Counted from the first letter of the stretch, positions 1-9,714 are shown. The stretch: 64,000 bases of DNA from Streptomyces catenulae (GCF_000718015.1 NZ_JODY01000037.1:1-64000); one strand, 5' to 3'. The notes: generated by a model not told the origin, from the letters alone. Numbers and translations: made by a program.

Positions 1-77
1 GGGAGGCGGCGGATCGGGCGCGGTTGGGGGAGGGGGGAGGGGTGAGGGGTGGGGGCTGCGGCGGATGGCCGTACCCG

Positions 78-752
78 TCATCCCAGCGACGCCGGATCGA
101 CGACGTCCACGTGGGTAAGCTGCACGATGAGCTGCCCCGCCCGCACCCAGTGGATCCTCGGATCGTCGTAGGCGACTCCCACGGCCCCGATCGGAACTGG
201 TTCCGAAGCTCCTGGCCGGTAGAGGGCACCACGCACCCCCACCGGCCGGACGGCGCGGACACGCAACGCCACGCACCCTGCCCGTAGATGAGGACAGACC
301 CGCACGGACACCGCAGCGCAGGGCCTGCAGAGCGGTGGGTGGACCGTCAGGATTTCCGGCGGCCAGGACACGCGGTCGTGCGGATCCTCACCCAGCAGCC
401 AGAGCACCCCGTCCGCGTCACGGTCCGCAGGGCCGCCGCAGACCTGGCACCGCAACTCCGTCATGGCCCGGTGCTGCCGCAGGGCGTGCACCTGCCCGAA
501 CTGCGGACGGCCCTTTCCCGGGAGGGACGGCGTGCGGCTCCACAGCACGCCCTGCGTGTCGCGGTCGTACGGCTTCTCACCGGCGTAACCGATGCCCCCG
601 CGTTTCTCCACCATGCGCAGGGGCGGATGCCGCTCCGCGCTCCACCGGGTGATGTAGGGGACCGGGCCCGACCGGTCTCCCCGATGCGAGAGGTCTTGGT
701 CGCGGTGTGGGGCGAGCCTGTTGTCGTTCGTCATGGCCACCAGGTTCGTCAC
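78..752 (-). CDS. hypothetical protein with CxxC pairs
   Basis: I do not recognise this protein (224 aa from a GTG start; an in-frame ATG at 734 is an alternative). A central part has two cysteine pairs, CQVCGG and, about 45 residues later, CRPC, which suggests a small metal-binding fold. There is no signal peptide or clear membrane helix. It is transcribed divergently from the XRE-type regulator at 824 with about 70 bp between them, so the two may share a control region; pairs of this kind are common in Streptomyces. Function unknown. Confidence 0.6.
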   Translation of the reverse strand: MTNLVAMTNDNRLAPHRDQDLSHRGDRSGPVPYITRWSAERHPPLRMVEKRGGIGYAGEKPYDRDTQGVLWSRTPSLPGKGRPQFGQVHALRQHRAMTELRCQVCGGPADRDADGVLWLLGEDPHDRVSWPPEILTVHPPLCRPCAAVSVRVCPHLRAGCVALRVRAVRPVGVRGALYRPGASEPVPIGAVGVAYDDPRIHWVRAGQLIVQLTHVDVVDPASLG

Positions 753-823
753 CCATGAGGGACGAATCCGCCCGCAGGCAAGGCGGTTTGGGGCGTCATG
801 GCGGTACCGTGAAGAACGCCCAA

Positions 824-1591
824 ATGTCCACGGAGGGCATCTTGAACAGTTCGTTACGTACTGCTATGGCTGACGCCGGTGTCTCCGCACGTCAACTGGC
901 GTTGCGTGTGGGGGTGACGGGGAAGACGGTCGAGCGCTGGCTCGCCGACGACGCACTGATCCCCCACGCGAGGAACAGGGAAGACACCGCGGCAACGTTG
1001 GGAGTTGAAGCAGACATGTTGTGGCCCAAGGCCGTACGGAACAGGCTCAAGTCGGACGCCGACGGGGAACTCGTGCGGAGCTATCCGTACCGTTCCGCCT
1101 GCCCGTCGTCGGTCTGGGGGGAGTTGGTCGCGGCCGCCTCGGAGGAGATCTTTCTGGCCGGGTACACCAACTACTTCCTGTGGCTGGAGCAACCCGCGTT
1201 CGTGGAGACCCTGCGCCGCAAGGCCGAGCAGGGGTGCCGCGTACGGTTCCTGCTCGGCGATCCGGACGGGGAGGTCACCCGGGAGCGCGAGCGGATCGAG
1301 GACGTCGCCCTGTCGGTCTCCACCCGCATCCGGATCTCGCTGGAGCATCTGGCGACGCTGTCCGCGACCCCGGGCGTCGAGGCGCGGTTCTCCGCCGCCG
1401 CGGACGCCGTGAACCACGTATCGCTGTCCGTCTTCCGCTTCGACCACGACGCACTGGTCACACCCCATCTGGCCCGACTGGTCGGCCACGACTCACCGAT
1501 GCTGCACTTCCACCACCAGGGCGACGGCGGCATGTTCGACCGCTTCACGGAACACGCGGAGGAGTTGTGGGGGCGGGGGAGGGGCGTCTGA
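824..1591 (+). CDS. XRE-type regulator with phospholipase-D-like C-terminal domain
   Basis: Probable DNA-binding regulator (255 aa). Residues about 10-55 form a helix-turn-helix of the XRE/Cro type (ARQLALRVGVTGKTVERWL). The rest resembles the PLD-like domain often attached to such regulators in Streptomyces, including the stretch EIFLAGYTNYFLW, but I see no complete HxK catalytic motif, so it is more likely a ligand-binding module than an enzyme. The start is uncertain: ATG 824 has a weak ribosome site, while an in-frame TTG at 842 lies just after a GGAGGG (832-837). It is divergent from the gene at 78-752, a likely target. Effector unknown. Confidence 0.75.
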   Translation: MSTEGILNSSLRTAMADAGVSARQLALRVGVTGKTVERWLADDALIPHARNREDTAATLGVEADMLWPKAVRNRLKSDADGELVRSYPYRSACPSSVWGELVAAASEEIFLAGYTNYFLWLEQPAFVETLRRKAEQGCRVRFLLGDPDGEVTRERERIEDVALSVSTRIRISLEHLATLSATPGVEARFSAAADAVNHVSLSVFRFDHDALVTPHLARLVGHDSPMLHFHHQGDGGMFDRFTEHAEELWGRGRGV

Positions 1592-1613
1592 GCGGGCCCC
1601 TACGCGTTCGGTC

Positions 1614-2279
1614 TCACACCCCGGGACGCCCGCCGGACGCACCGGAATCCGGCATCGGCGGCACCGGCCCCGGCGGCGGTACCGGGAACCGGGCCGCCTG
1701 CCGGCGCCGGTCCTCCTCCACCAGGCGCAGCTGCGTGTCGTAGCTCTTCCGCAGGAGGCGCGGGGCCAGGGCGGCGGCCACCGCGCTTGCCGCTCCCAGG
1801 AGACCGAACGTGGCGCAGAGCGGCACCGTTTCGCGTACGGCCACTGCCAGGAGGGCGAAACCGGTGGCGGCGGCGAGCAGGATGAGCGGGGTGCGTGCGG
1901 GTGAGGACTCCTCGTAGAACGTGAGGAGCCGTTGGGCGCGTGCGGCGCGCAGGGGTGTGACGGGGTTCGGGGCGGAGGGCTGCGGAGGAGTCGCGGGCGC
2001 TCCGGGTGCGCAAGGCGCGGCCGTCACCGCGAGCCAGCTGCCTGCGGCCTGCACCCGGGACAGGGCGGCCTGTGCACGTTGCCGCGCGGGCGGGCTGTCG
2101 TCCCGGGTGTACCGGAGTCGGTACTGCCCTCTCCCGGGGCGCTCCTCGGCGCTGAGCCGGTAGCCCAGCTCCGTGGCCAGCCAGGTGATGCGGTCGGCGT
2201 GGTGCGCGGAGAACCCGCCGAGGTCGAACTCGACGGACGGCCTCCCGTCGAAACGCGCTGCTGTTTCCTCGTCGTTCAT
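1614..2279 (-). CDS. putative membrane protein
   Basis: Unrecognised protein of 221 aa. The N-terminal 70 residues are soluble (DRITWLATELGYRLSAEER), a proline/alanine-rich linker follows, then two hydrophobic stretches around residues 135-180 (ILLAAATGFALLAVAV and FGLLGAASAVAAALA) that look like a pair of transmembrane helices, then a charged C-terminus rich in arginine and proline. Start chosen at ATG 2279 because a GGGGGC-type ribosome site precedes it; a longer reading from 2342 is possible. It converges with the regulator ending at 1591. Function unknown. Confidence 0.6.
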   Translation of the reverse strand: MNDEETAARFDGRPSVEFDLGGFSAHHADRITWLATELGYRLSAEERPGRGQYRLRYTRDDSPPARQRAQAALSRVQAAGSWLAVTAAPCAPGAPATPPQPSAPNPVTPLRAARAQRLLTFYEESSPARTPLILLAAATGFALLAVAVRETVPLCATFGLLGAASAVAAALAPRLLRKSYDTQLRLVEEDRRRQAARFPVPPPGPVPPMPDSGASGGRPGV

Positions 2280-2438
2280 GCGACTGCCCCCGTCGTCGGC
2301 CAGTGTGCGGTGCCCCGGCGTGAGCGGCGGGGTGTGCCTCATTGTCGCTGCGGGGGCTGCCGGTCCGCCCTCCGACGGTTGCGCGGACCGGCCCTGTGAC
2401 TCCCCACCGCGGCCGGGCCGCCTGCCTTCCGTGGCCGA

Positions 2439-3845
2439 TCACGCCCCCTGTTCCTCCCCCTCCCCACCCGCCGCTACCGCCCCCCTGGGGAGGAATGCGG
2501 CCGTCAGGAGGCCGAGGAGGGCGAGGGCGGCGAGGACGGTCATGGCGGTGGCGTAGGTGCCGGTGGTGAGTTCCGTGAGGAGGATGGTGCCGGCGACGGC
2601 CGTGCCCAGGGACGCGCCGAGGTTGGACAGGCTGCGGGAGAGACCGGCGATCTCGCCCTGCCGGGACTCGGGGAAGCCGGACTGCACGACGTTGACCGAG
2701 GGGGTCAGCATGAGGCCCAGGGCGAGCCCGATCAGCAGGAGCCCGGGGGCGAACGCCCAGGCGCCGGGGAAGGCGTTGACCAGGGCGATCAGGATGACGA
2801 TGCCCACGACGGCGAGGGCGAAGCCCGCGAGGACCAGTGTGCGCGGCGGGTGCCGTGCGGCCAGCCGCTCGGCGGCGAGGGACGAGACGAGCAGGCCGAC
2901 GGTGGCGGCGGAGAAGACCACGCCGGTCCCGACGGCGTCGTAGCCGCGGACGACCTGCAGATACGCCGCGACGGTGAAGGACGTCCCCAACAGCAGCAGC
3001 CACTGCAGAAACTGCGTGACGAGGCCGAGGTTGGCGGTGCGGTCGCGGAACACGGCCGTGGACAGCAGCGGTTCCCGTCCCGCCGCTTCGCGGGCGCGCA
3101 GCGACCGGACGAACCAGGCGAGGACGAGAACGCCGAGGACGAGCAGGACGGCGGCCAGCCGACCGTCGTTGTCGACGGCCAGGATGCCCACGACGACGAG
3201 GAGGAGACCGGCGGCCGAGAGGACCGCCCCGCCGGTGTCGAAGGGCCGGTCCGGATCCGGCGGCAGGGGATCGACGAGGGTGCGGCCGAGCCCGATGATC
3301 AGGACGACGACCAGCGCCTGGAAGACGAAGACGGCCCGCCAGCCGAGCCCGGAGGTGATCACCCCGCCGATCAGCGGGCCCGCGGCGGCGCCCAGCCCGC
3401 CCATCGCCATGACCACCCCGAAGGCGCGCGCCCGGGAGGCGAAGTCCGCGAAGAGCAGCGTCGTCAGGACGTAGACGGGCGGAATCAGCAGCGCCGTCCC
3501 GACGCCCTGGAGGAGCGAGGTGCCGAAGAGCAGTCCGCCCAGCCCCGGTGTCCCCGCGCTCATCAGGGCGCCGACGCCGTAGATCGTCAGGCCCACCAGG
3601 AAGCAGCGCTTACGGCCGTAGCGGTCGGTCAGCTTGCCGCCGGGGATCATGAACGCGGCCATGACCACCAGGAAGACCGTGATCGTGACCTGCACCCCGT
3701 GCACGGTGGTGCCCAGGTCCCGGCCGATGTCGTTGATCATCACGTTCAGGCTGGAACCGGTGAAGCAGCAGATGAACTGCGCGAGGGCGAGCGGCGCGAG
3801 GGCCCGCCGCCCCGCCGACGGCCGGTCCGAGGTCGCTTCCGTCAC
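2439..3845 (-). CDS. MFS transporter, DHA2/EmrB-like
   Basis: Proton-driven efflux permease of the major facilitator superfamily, about 468 aa. The first helix pair carries the DHA-type sequence FTGSSLNVMINDIGRDLG, the loop 2-3 signature appears as GGKLTDRYGRKR, and motif C-like glycine-rich segments follow (VMAMGGLGAAAGPLIGG). Hydrophobic spans are enough for 12-14 transmembrane helices. I prefer the GTG at 3845, preceded by GGAGG, over the GTG at 3899, whose extra codons encode a repeated PYRT motif. It lies downstream of the S41 peptidase on the same strand with about 200 bp between. Substrate not predictable; drug or metabolite export is the family expectation. Confidence 0.88.
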   Translation of the reverse strand: MTEATSDRPSAGRRALAPLALAQFICCFTGSSLNVMINDIGRDLGTTVHGVQVTITVFLVVMAAFMIPGGKLTDRYGRKRCFLVGLTIYGVGALMSAGTPGLGGLLFGTSLLQGVGTALLIPPVYVLTTLLFADFASRARAFGVVMAMGGLGAAAGPLIGGVITSGLGWRAVFVFQALVVVLIIGLGRTLVDPLPPDPDRPFDTGGAVLSAAGLLLVVVGILAVDNDGRLAAVLLVLGVLVLAWFVRSLRAREAAGREPLLSTAVFRDRTANLGLVTQFLQWLLLLGTSFTVAAYLQVVRGYDAVGTGVVFSAATVGLLVSSLAAERLAARHPPRTLVLAGFALAVVGIVILIALVNAFPGAWAFAPGLLLIGLALGLMLTPSVNVVQSGFPESRQGEIAGLSRSLSNLGASLGTAVAGTILLTELTTGTYATAMTVLAALALLGLLTAAFLPRGAVAAGGEGEEQGA

Positions 3846-4049
3846 TCCCACCGCCTCCGTCCGGTACGGCGCCTGCGTCCGGTACGGCCGGGCGGGCACC
3901 GGGGCGCGCGGGAGACGCCCGCGCGCCCCACCGGCCGCGCCGCGCGCCGGGCGCCCGGGCCGCGGCGGCCGAGGTCACCGGCCGTCACCGGCAGTACGTC
4001 CTACCCGTCTCAGCGTGCGCTCCCCGGGTGCCCGGCGCACGCGGAAGGG

Positions 4050-5642
4050 TTACCGGCTGCGGGAGCGCAGGGCGGCGAGGGCGCGGGTGAACGCCGAGTC
4101 CCGGGCGCCCGCGGCGACCTCCCGGAGGAAGGCGCCGGTGCGGAGGTCCGGCGGGATGCCCGGGCCGTCGAAGGTGGTGCCGGACGGGGTGCGGTACTCC
4201 TCGTTCGGCAGCCCGAAGCTCCAGCCGTTCGGGAGGGCGCGCTCCAGGACGTCGGAGAAGACGCCCTGGGTGTTCCGGCCGATCCGGAGGGTGGTGGCCG
4301 GGCGTTGCATCAGGGCCTGGGTGAGGGTTTCGCCTGCGCTGTAGGTCTCGCCGCCGGTCAGTACGGCCACCGGGCCGGTGAACCGGAACCGGCCGGGCGC
4401 GGGCCGTACGGCCACCCGCTGCGGGCGGGTGAAGTGCGCCGCGTCGGTGGGCGAGTTGCGGGCCCGCTTGATGTACGCGAGGTGGGGACGGTCGGTGAGC
4501 CGCTCGGCGACCTGCAACGCGAGCGCGTCGGAGCCGCCCCCGTTGATCCGCAGATCCAGGACGAGCCGCCGCAGCCCCGGCCGGACGGTCTCGGTCAGCG
4601 CGCGGTCCAGCGCGGCGCTGTTACGCGCGTACGCCGGGCTGTCCTCGTCGTACCCGCCGAAGCCGGAGATCCGCAGATAGCCGGTGCCGTCGGGCAACTC
4701 GGCGTACCCGATACGCCCGTTGGCGAACTGCCGGAGCGGCGCCCCGCCGAGGTCGTGCCGCTCCACATAGCGACGGACCTGCTGGTCGAGCGCGGGGGAG
4801 GGGATCGCGGTGCCGGGGCGGCTCTGCGCGAAGAACCCGGCGTCGCCCGCGTCGAGGGACACATGCGCGTCGTGCAGCGGGAGCACCATCTCCCGCAGGA
4901 CGGCGAAGAGTTCGGCGGGCGCCATCCCGTCGTGCACCCTGGGCCGGTAGCGGGACCTGACCGCCTGCCAGTCGATCCGCTTGGCGGCGAAGAAGGGATA
5001 GTTCTCCCGGAAGGTCTGCCAGAAGACGTCGAAGGTCGCCACCGCCCCCTTCGGCGCGGCCCTCACGCACCGGCCCGGCAGAGCCGGTACGCGCCGCAGC
5101 CGACGGTCACCGACCGATCCGTCGAGGTGCAGGGTGGCGCGGGCACCACCGACACCGGACCGGAACCGGTAGATGGTCGTGTCGTCGCCGGTGTAGATCG
5201 CTGAGCTGGGGCCGGGGCCGGGGCCGAAGCCGGGGCCGGTGGCGTTGCCGTTACCGGGGCCGGTGTTGTGGCTGTTCCCACCGCCGGTGCCGGGGCCGGT
5301 GTTGCCGCCGTTCCCACTGCTGTTGCCGTCCGTGCGGCGGGCGGTGGCGCCGGGCAGACAGCTCGTGGTGGTCGTCAGGTACTCCTGCAACCGCCCGCCG
5401 TGCAGGGCGAACACGGTCCCGTACCCGTCACTGCGCCACACCCCGTCCAGCCGGTCGGCCCCGCTCAGCCGGTCGCTCCCGTCCGGCCGGTCGGCCCCGT
5501 ACGACGCGGCGGCAACGGGTCCCCCGGCCATGACGGCCCCGGCCGCCACGGCGAGCAGCACGGCGACCGCCGTTCCCCGGCGCTCCCGCCCGCCGTGACG
5601 CCCGGCCCGTGCCCTGTTCGCTACCCCGCCCCTGCCGCGCAT
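4050..5642 (-). CDS. exported S41-family peptidase
   Basis: Secreted or membrane-attached serine peptidase of the S41 (C-terminal-processing) family, 530 aa. A basic start is followed by a hydrophobic signal segment (AVAVLLAVAAGAVMAGG). Residues about 105-150 are a Gly/Asn/Pro low-complexity stretch. The peptidase core begins near DVFWQTFRENYPFF, has the LVLDLRINGGG strand and the nucleophile motif GGETYSAGE with serine near residue 435. A PDZ domain is not obvious. The start at ATG 5642 has a good GGAGAGG ribosome site. The glycine-rich insert between the signal peptide and the catalytic part is unusual for the family. Substrate unknown. Confidence 0.85.
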   Translation of the reverse strand: MRGRGGVANRARAGRHGGRERRGTAVAVLLAVAAGAVMAGGPVAAASYGADRPDGSDRLSGADRLDGVWRSDGYGTVFALHGGRLQEYLTTTTSCLPGATARRTDGNSSGNGGNTGPGTGGGNSHNTGPGNGNATGPGFGPGPGPSSAIYTGDDTTIYRFRSGVGGARATLHLDGSVGDRRLRRVPALPGRCVRAAPKGAVATFDVFWQTFRENYPFFAAKRIDWQAVRSRYRPRVHDGMAPAELFAVLREMVLPLHDAHVSLDAGDAGFFAQSRPGTAIPSPALDQQVRRYVERHDLGGAPLRQFANGRIGYAELPDGTGYLRISGFGGYDEDSPAYARNSAALDRALTETVRPGLRRLVLDLRINGGGSDALALQVAERLTDRPHLAYIKRARNSPTDAAHFTRPQRVAVRPAPGRFRFTGPVAVLTGGETYSAGETLTQALMQRPATTLRIGRNTQGVFSDVLERALPNGWSFGLPNEEYRTPSGTTFDGPGIPPDLRTGAFLREVAAGARDSAFTRALAALRSRSR

Positions 5643-5813
5643 GTCGCCTCTCCCCGTCGACTGTCCCCGCTCCTGTCACTCCAGGATCTTCGGGGAAGGC
5701 CCGCCCCGGAATCCGGCTGCCGGGCCCAAGCGGACGGGGGGAAACCCCACCTCGGGGGCGGGAGGCCATGGGGAGTGGGGCGGTCGGGGGCGCTCGACGG
5801 TGGGGCCGGGGGC

Positions 5814-6479
5814 TCAGCCGTCGGCCGGGGCCACCCCCACCGGGCAGGAGACCCCCGTGCCGCCGATCCCGCAGTATCCCGCCGGGTTCTTGTCGAGGTA
5901 CTGCTGGTGGTAGCCCTCGGCCGGGTAGAAGGGGCGGTCGGTGGCGGGCAGGATCTCGGTGGTGATGTCGGGGTAGCCGCGGGTGCGCAGGGTTTCGGCG
6001 TAGGCGTCGCGGGAGGCTTCGGCGGCCTGCTGCTGGGCGGGGGAGTGGGTGTAGACGGCGGAGCGGTACTGGGTGCCGACGTCGTTGCCCTGGCGGAAGC
6101 CCTGGGTCGGGTTGTGCGACTCCCAGAAGAGCTTCAGGAGTGCGGTGTACGGGACGACGGCGGGGTCGTAGACGACGCGGACGGCCTCGGTGTGACCGGT
6201 GTGGCCGCTGCAGACCTCGTCGTAGGTCGGGTGCGGGGTGTGGCCGCCCTGGTAGCCGACGAGGGTGGTGTGGACGCCCTCGGTCTGCCAGAACTTCCGC
6301 TCGGCGCCCCAGAAGCAGCCGAGGCCGAAGTCGGCGATCTCGGTGCCCTCCGGGTACGGGCCGAGCAGGGACGTGCCGAGGACGGTGTGCCGGTCGGGGA
6401 CGGCGAACTCCCGCTCCGGGCGGCCCTTGAGGGCTTCCTCGGGGGTCGGGAGGTGGTTCTTGAAGCGGGAGAACAGCAT
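5814..6479 (-). CDS. msrA: peptide-methionine (S)-S-oxide reductase MsrA
   Basis: Reduces the S-epimer of methionine sulfoxide in damaged proteins, in the cytoplasm. The 221-aa protein has the catalytic motif [12 protein letters not shown] near residue 52, then [29 protein letters not shown], typical of the family, and a C-terminal region with a further cysteine (YCGIGG, then SCPVG) suited to recycling. Length fits bacterial MsrA with an N-terminal extension. Transcribed alone on the minus strand. Confidence 0.95.
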   Translation of the reverse strand: MLFSRFKNHLPTPEEALKGRPEREFAVPDRHTVLGTSLLGPYPEGTEIADFGLGCFWGAERKFWQTEGVHTTLVGYQGGHTPHPTYDEVCSGHTGHTEAVRVVYDPAVVPYTALLKLFWESHNPTQGFRQGNDVGTQYRSAVYTHSPAQQQAAEASRDAYAETLRTRGYPDITTEILPATDRPFYPAEGYHQQYLDKNPAGYCGIGGTGVSCPVGVAPADG

Positions 6480-6669
6480 CGCGATCAGGCTCCGGGGACG
6501 ACGGCGGGTGGTGGCAGGCGGCCGCCTGCCGTGAGGACCGTGGCCTCAGCTGCAACACCGGGCGCGACGGTGGCATTCCGGGCCGGTGGGGTCATTTGCG
6601 GGTGGGGGCGCCCGGCGCGAGCCCGCCCCACGGGTCCCGGGAGACCGGCCGCGCGCCAAAGGGACCCCC

Positions 6670-7809
6670 TCACTCCGGCCGCACACCCCCCGTAGCCGTT
6701 CCCCCGCTGCGCTCCCAGCCCGCGACGGCCAGGGCGCGGTAGGCCGCGTACTCGGCCGCGGGGCTGTGGCCGTAGGACCACGGGACGGCGCCGACGTGGC
6801 CGTCGACCTCGCGGAGCTGGTCCAGGGCCTCGCCGTAGCGTTCGGCGCGGACCAGGAACCAGATCAGCAGATGGCGGACGTGCGGGGCCATCGGGTGGTC
6901 CGCGGGGGCCTCGCGGAGGGCGTAGTGGGCGCCCTCGACGGCGCGCTCGATCACGGCGCTCTGGTAGAGCCCGCGGACCATGTTGGCCTCGGGGAGGTGC
7001 TCGTAGACGGCGAAGAGGGGCAGCGCCGGGAGGAGGCTGCCCTTGGGTGCGCCGGAGGCGGCGCGCTCGGCGAACGCCTCCGCCTCCTCCCGGGAGCCGT
7101 GCCACTTCTGCGACCAGTAGGGGAGCGCCGCGAGGTGCGCGCCCATGTGGTGCGGGGCGCGGCGGGCGACCTTCTCCCACAGCTCGGCGTAGTCGGCGGG
7201 GCGGTCGTGCAGCCCGCGGGCGACGGCCAGCTCGATGACGTACGGGATCGGGCTGCCCGGGGCCAGCAGGGCGGCCTCGCCGCAGACCGTCCGGGCCTCC
7301 TCCAGGATCATCCGGAAGTCCTCCGAACCCGGGTCCCGCAGCGCCTGGAGGACGAGGAACTGGGCGTGCGTCTGCGCGCCCCCGGCGTCCTTCGGGGCCT
7401 CCAGCCGCCAGCGCCGCAGCCACACCCCGCCGTTGCGCGGCGCCCCGGGCGCGGCAGCCGGGTCGTCCTGCTCCCGGGCCAGCTCGAAGGCGGCCGCCCC
7501 GGCGAGCGTCTGGACCCGCTGCCAGCGCCGCTCGTCGTCCTCCGGGGTGGCCTTGAGCAGCGCCGCCGCCGGGCGCCAGTCGGGGCTGCGGCGGATCTCG
7601 GCGAGGACGTGCTCCAGCTCCTCGTCGGGGCCCGGCAGCCGGACGTCGAGCGAGTCGAGCGGGACGAAGCCGTAGCCCGACACCGGGTCGGAGACGTGCG
7701 GCGGGCCCTGCTGCCGGAACTGCCCGGCCGCCCGGCGGCGGCGCAGCCAGGGCAGGAGGACGAGACCGCCGAACGCGGTGGCGGCGAGGAGTACGAGCAG
7801 AGCGTCCAT
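6670..7809 (-). CDS. hypothetical protein, TPR-like helical repeats
   Basis: Unassigned protein of 379 aa. It opens with one hydrophobic helix (MDALLVLLAATAFGGLVLLPW) followed by RRRR, which suggests an N-terminal membrane anchor with the remainder in the cytoplasm. The body is alpha-helical and rich in Ala/Leu/Arg/Glu, with segments such as YAELWEKVARRAP and ERYGEALDQLREV that resemble tetratricopeptide-type helices. Longer upstream readings exist; ATG 7809 was chosen because the hydrophobic helix begins there. It is divergent from the cystathionine gamma-synthase gene at 7946. Function unknown. Confidence 0.65.
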   Translation of the reverse strand: MDALLVLLAATAFGGLVLLPWLRRRRAAGQFRQQGPPHVSDPVSGYGFVPLDSLDVRLPGPDEELEHVLAEIRRSPDWRPAAALLKATPEDDERRWQRVQTLAGAAAFELAREQDDPAAAPGAPRNGGVWLRRWRLEAPKDAGGAQTHAQFLVLQALRDPGSEDFRMILEEARTVCGEAALLAPGSPIPYVIELAVARGLHDRPADYAELWEKVARRAPHHMGAHLAALPYWSQKWHGSREEAEAFAERAASGAPKGSLLPALPLFAVYEHLPEANMVRGLYQSAVIERAVEGAHYALREAPADHPMAPHVRHLLIWFLVRAERYGEALDQLREVDGHVGAVPWSYGHSPAAEYAAYRALAVAGWERSGGTATGGVRPE

Positions 7810-7945
7810 GAGGTGTGTCCCGGTCGGAGGCAGGGCGGGCGGGGCGGTGGACGGGCGGGGTGCGCACGTCCTGCTCTTTCCACTCCCCAGCGAACCAGAA
7901 AGTTCCGCAGAACGTCCCGCCCGAGGGCGACTACCCTCGCTTTCC

Positions 7946-9106
7946 ATGAGCGAACAGCGCGCCCAGCGCCACCAGCACTTCGAAACCCTCGCCATCCACG
8001 CAGGTCAGGAGCCCGACGAGGCGACCGGCGCGGTGGTGCCGCCCATCTACCAGGTGTCCACCTACAAGCAGGACGGCGTCGGCGGTCTGCGCGGCGGCTA
8101 CGAGTACAGCCGCAGCGCCAACCCGACCCGCACCGCCCTGGAGGAGAACCTCGCCGCCCTCGACGGCGGTCGCCGCGGCCTGGCCTTCGCCTCGGGCCTC
8201 GCCGCCGAGGACTGCCTGCTGCGGACGCTGCTGACCCCCGGCGACCACGTCGTCATCCCCGACGACGCCTACGGCGGCACCTTCCGGCTGTTCGCCAAGG
8301 TCGCGGAGGGCTGGGGCGTGCAATGGTCGGTCGCCGACACCTCCGACCCGGAGTCGGTCCGAGCCGCGCTGCGCCCCCGTACGAAGGCGATCTGGGTGGA
8401 GACGCCCAGCAACCCGCTGCTCGGCATCACCGACATCGCGGCGCTCGCCGCCGTCGCCCGCGAGGCCGGTGCCCGGCTCGTCGTCGACAACACCTTCGCC
8501 AGCCCGTACCTCCAGCAGCCGCTGGCGCTCGGCGCGGATGTCGTCGTCTACTCCACGACCAAGTACATGGGCGGCCACTCCGACGTGGTCGGCGGCGCCC
8601 TCGTGGTGGCGGACGACGCCCTCGGTGAGGAGCTGGCCTACCACCAGAACGCGATGGGCGCGGTCGCCGGGCCGTTCGACGCGTGGCTGGTGATGCGCGG
8701 CATCAAGACCCTCGCCATCCGGATGGACCGGCACAGCGCCAACGCCGCCCGGGTCGCGGAGCTGCTCTCCGCGCACCCCAAGGTGACGCAGGTCTACTAC
8801 CCGGGGCTGCCGCAGCACCCGGGGCACGAGATCGCTGCCAAGCAGATGCGTTCCTTCGGCGGCATGGTGTCGTTCCGCGTCGCCGGGGGCGAGCAGGCGG
8901 CCGTGGACGTCTGCGACCGCGCGAAGCTGTTCATCCTCGGGGAGTCGCTGGGCGGCGTCGAGTCGCTCATCGAGCATCCGGGCCGGATGACGCACGCCTC
9001 GACGGCCGGTTCCGCGCTGGAGGTCCCCGCCGACCTGGTCCGTCTCTCCGTCGGCATCGAGTCGATCGACGACCTGCTCGCTGACCTCACCCAGGCACTG
9101 GGCTGA
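7946..9106 (+). CDS. metB: cystathionine gamma-synthase
   Basis: PLP enzyme of the Cys/Met metabolism family, 386 aa, in the cytoplasm. It is expected to join O-succinyl- or O-acetyl-homoserine with cysteine to give cystathionine. It shows YEYSRSANPTRTALEENLA, the PLP-binding region YSTTKYMGGHSDVVGG with the Schiff-base lysine near residue 206, and the C-terminal signature SLGGVESLIEHPGRMTH. The homologous cystathionine gamma-lyase is hard to separate by sequence alone, so the reaction is the main doubt. Two strong hairpins follow the stop. Confidence 0.9.
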   Translation: MSEQRAQRHQHFETLAIHAGQEPDEATGAVVPPIYQVSTYKQDGVGGLRGGYEYSRSANPTRTALEENLAALDGGRRGLAFASGLAAEDCLLRTLLTPGDHVVIPDDAYGGTFRLFAKVAEGWGVQWSVADTSDPESVRAALRPRTKAIWVETPSNPLLGITDIAALAAVAREAGARLVVDNTFASPYLQQPLALGADVVVYSTTKYMGGHSDVVGGALVVADDALGEELAYHQNAMGAVAGPFDAWLVMRGIKTLAIRMDRHSANAARVAELLSAHPKVTQVYYPGLPQHPGHEIAAKQMRSFGGMVSFRVAGGEQAAVDVCDRAKLFILGESLGGVESLIEHPGRMTHASTAGSALEVPADLVRLSVGIESIDDLLADLTQALG

Positions 9107-9112
9107 GCGTCC

Positions 9113-9190
9113 GGTGCCCGTACGGCGACCCGTAGGGGACAGCCGTACGGGCACCGCACCCGGGGCGCGCCGTTCTCCCGGCGCGCCCCG
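9113..9190. terminator. tandem hairpins between convergent genes
   Basis: Two perfect inverted repeats lie between metB (plus) and the MarR gene (minus): GTGCCCGTACGGC (9114-9126) with its complement at 9142-9154, and CGGGGCGCGCC (9161-9171) with its complement at 9180-9190. No T tract follows, as is common for Streptomyces terminators. Probably bidirectional. Confidence 0.6.
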
Positions 9191-9213
9191 GGACCGCCCC
9201 TGGGGGCGCGGGC

Positions 9214-9714
9214 TCAGGAAGCCGCGCCGGCCGGGGGCATCGTCGCGGTGATGGCGGCGAGGGAGACGTTGAAACGGGTCAACAGCGTGCAGAAGACGGC
9301 GCGTTCCTCCTCCGTCCACTCGTCGGTGACCAGCTCCATCAGGGCGCGGCGCGAGGCGCGGACCTCGCCGAGGCGGGTGCGGCCACGCTCGGAGAGCTGG
9401 AGGACGACCGCCCGGCCGTCCTCGGGGTGCGTGGCGCGGTTGACCAGCCCGGACTCGACCAGCGGCGCGACCTGCCGGGTGACGGTCGAGGAGTCGATGC
9501 CCATCCCGGCGGCGAGCGCCTTGACGCCCATCGGACCTTCCTGGTCCAGGCGGTTGAGCAGCAGATACGCGGCGCGGTCCATGGAGTTGCGCGCCTGGCC
9601 GACCCCGCCGAGGCGGCTCTGTTCGGCACGCCGGGCGAACACGGCCACTTGGTGCTGGAGGGCGTCCAGAACGGCGGGATCGGTGGGGGTCGTCATGTCC
9701 GAAGAGGTGGGCAT
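9214..9714 (-). CDS. MarR family transcriptional regulator
   Basis: Winged-helix repressor-type protein, 166 aa. The recognition part reads GVKALAAGMGIDSSTVTRQVAPLVESGLVNR, followed by the wing HPEDGRAVVLQLSERG, both typical of MarR. The N- and C-terminal helices for dimerisation are present. It stands alone between metB and ilvA; the 360 bp between its start and ilvA would hold both divergent promoters. Targets and ligand unknown. Confidence 0.88.
   Translation of the reverse strand: MPTSSDMTTPTDPAVLDALQHQVAVFARRAEQSRLGGVGQARNSMDRAAYLLLNRLDQEGPMGVKALAAGMGIDSSTVTRQVAPLVESGLVNRATHPEDGRAVVLQLSERGRTRLGEVRASRRALMELVTDEWTEEERAVFCTLLTRFNVSLAAITATMPPAGAAS

Noticed and set aside
1..77. G-rich stretch at the window start
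   Set aside because: Probably an ordinary intergenic or gene-edge sequence; too short and cut by the window edge to interpret.
2850..5204. 784-codon open frame on the plus strand
   Set aside because: Antisense shadow of the MFS and S41 genes; low-complexity Arg/Gly/Asp composition and no domain.
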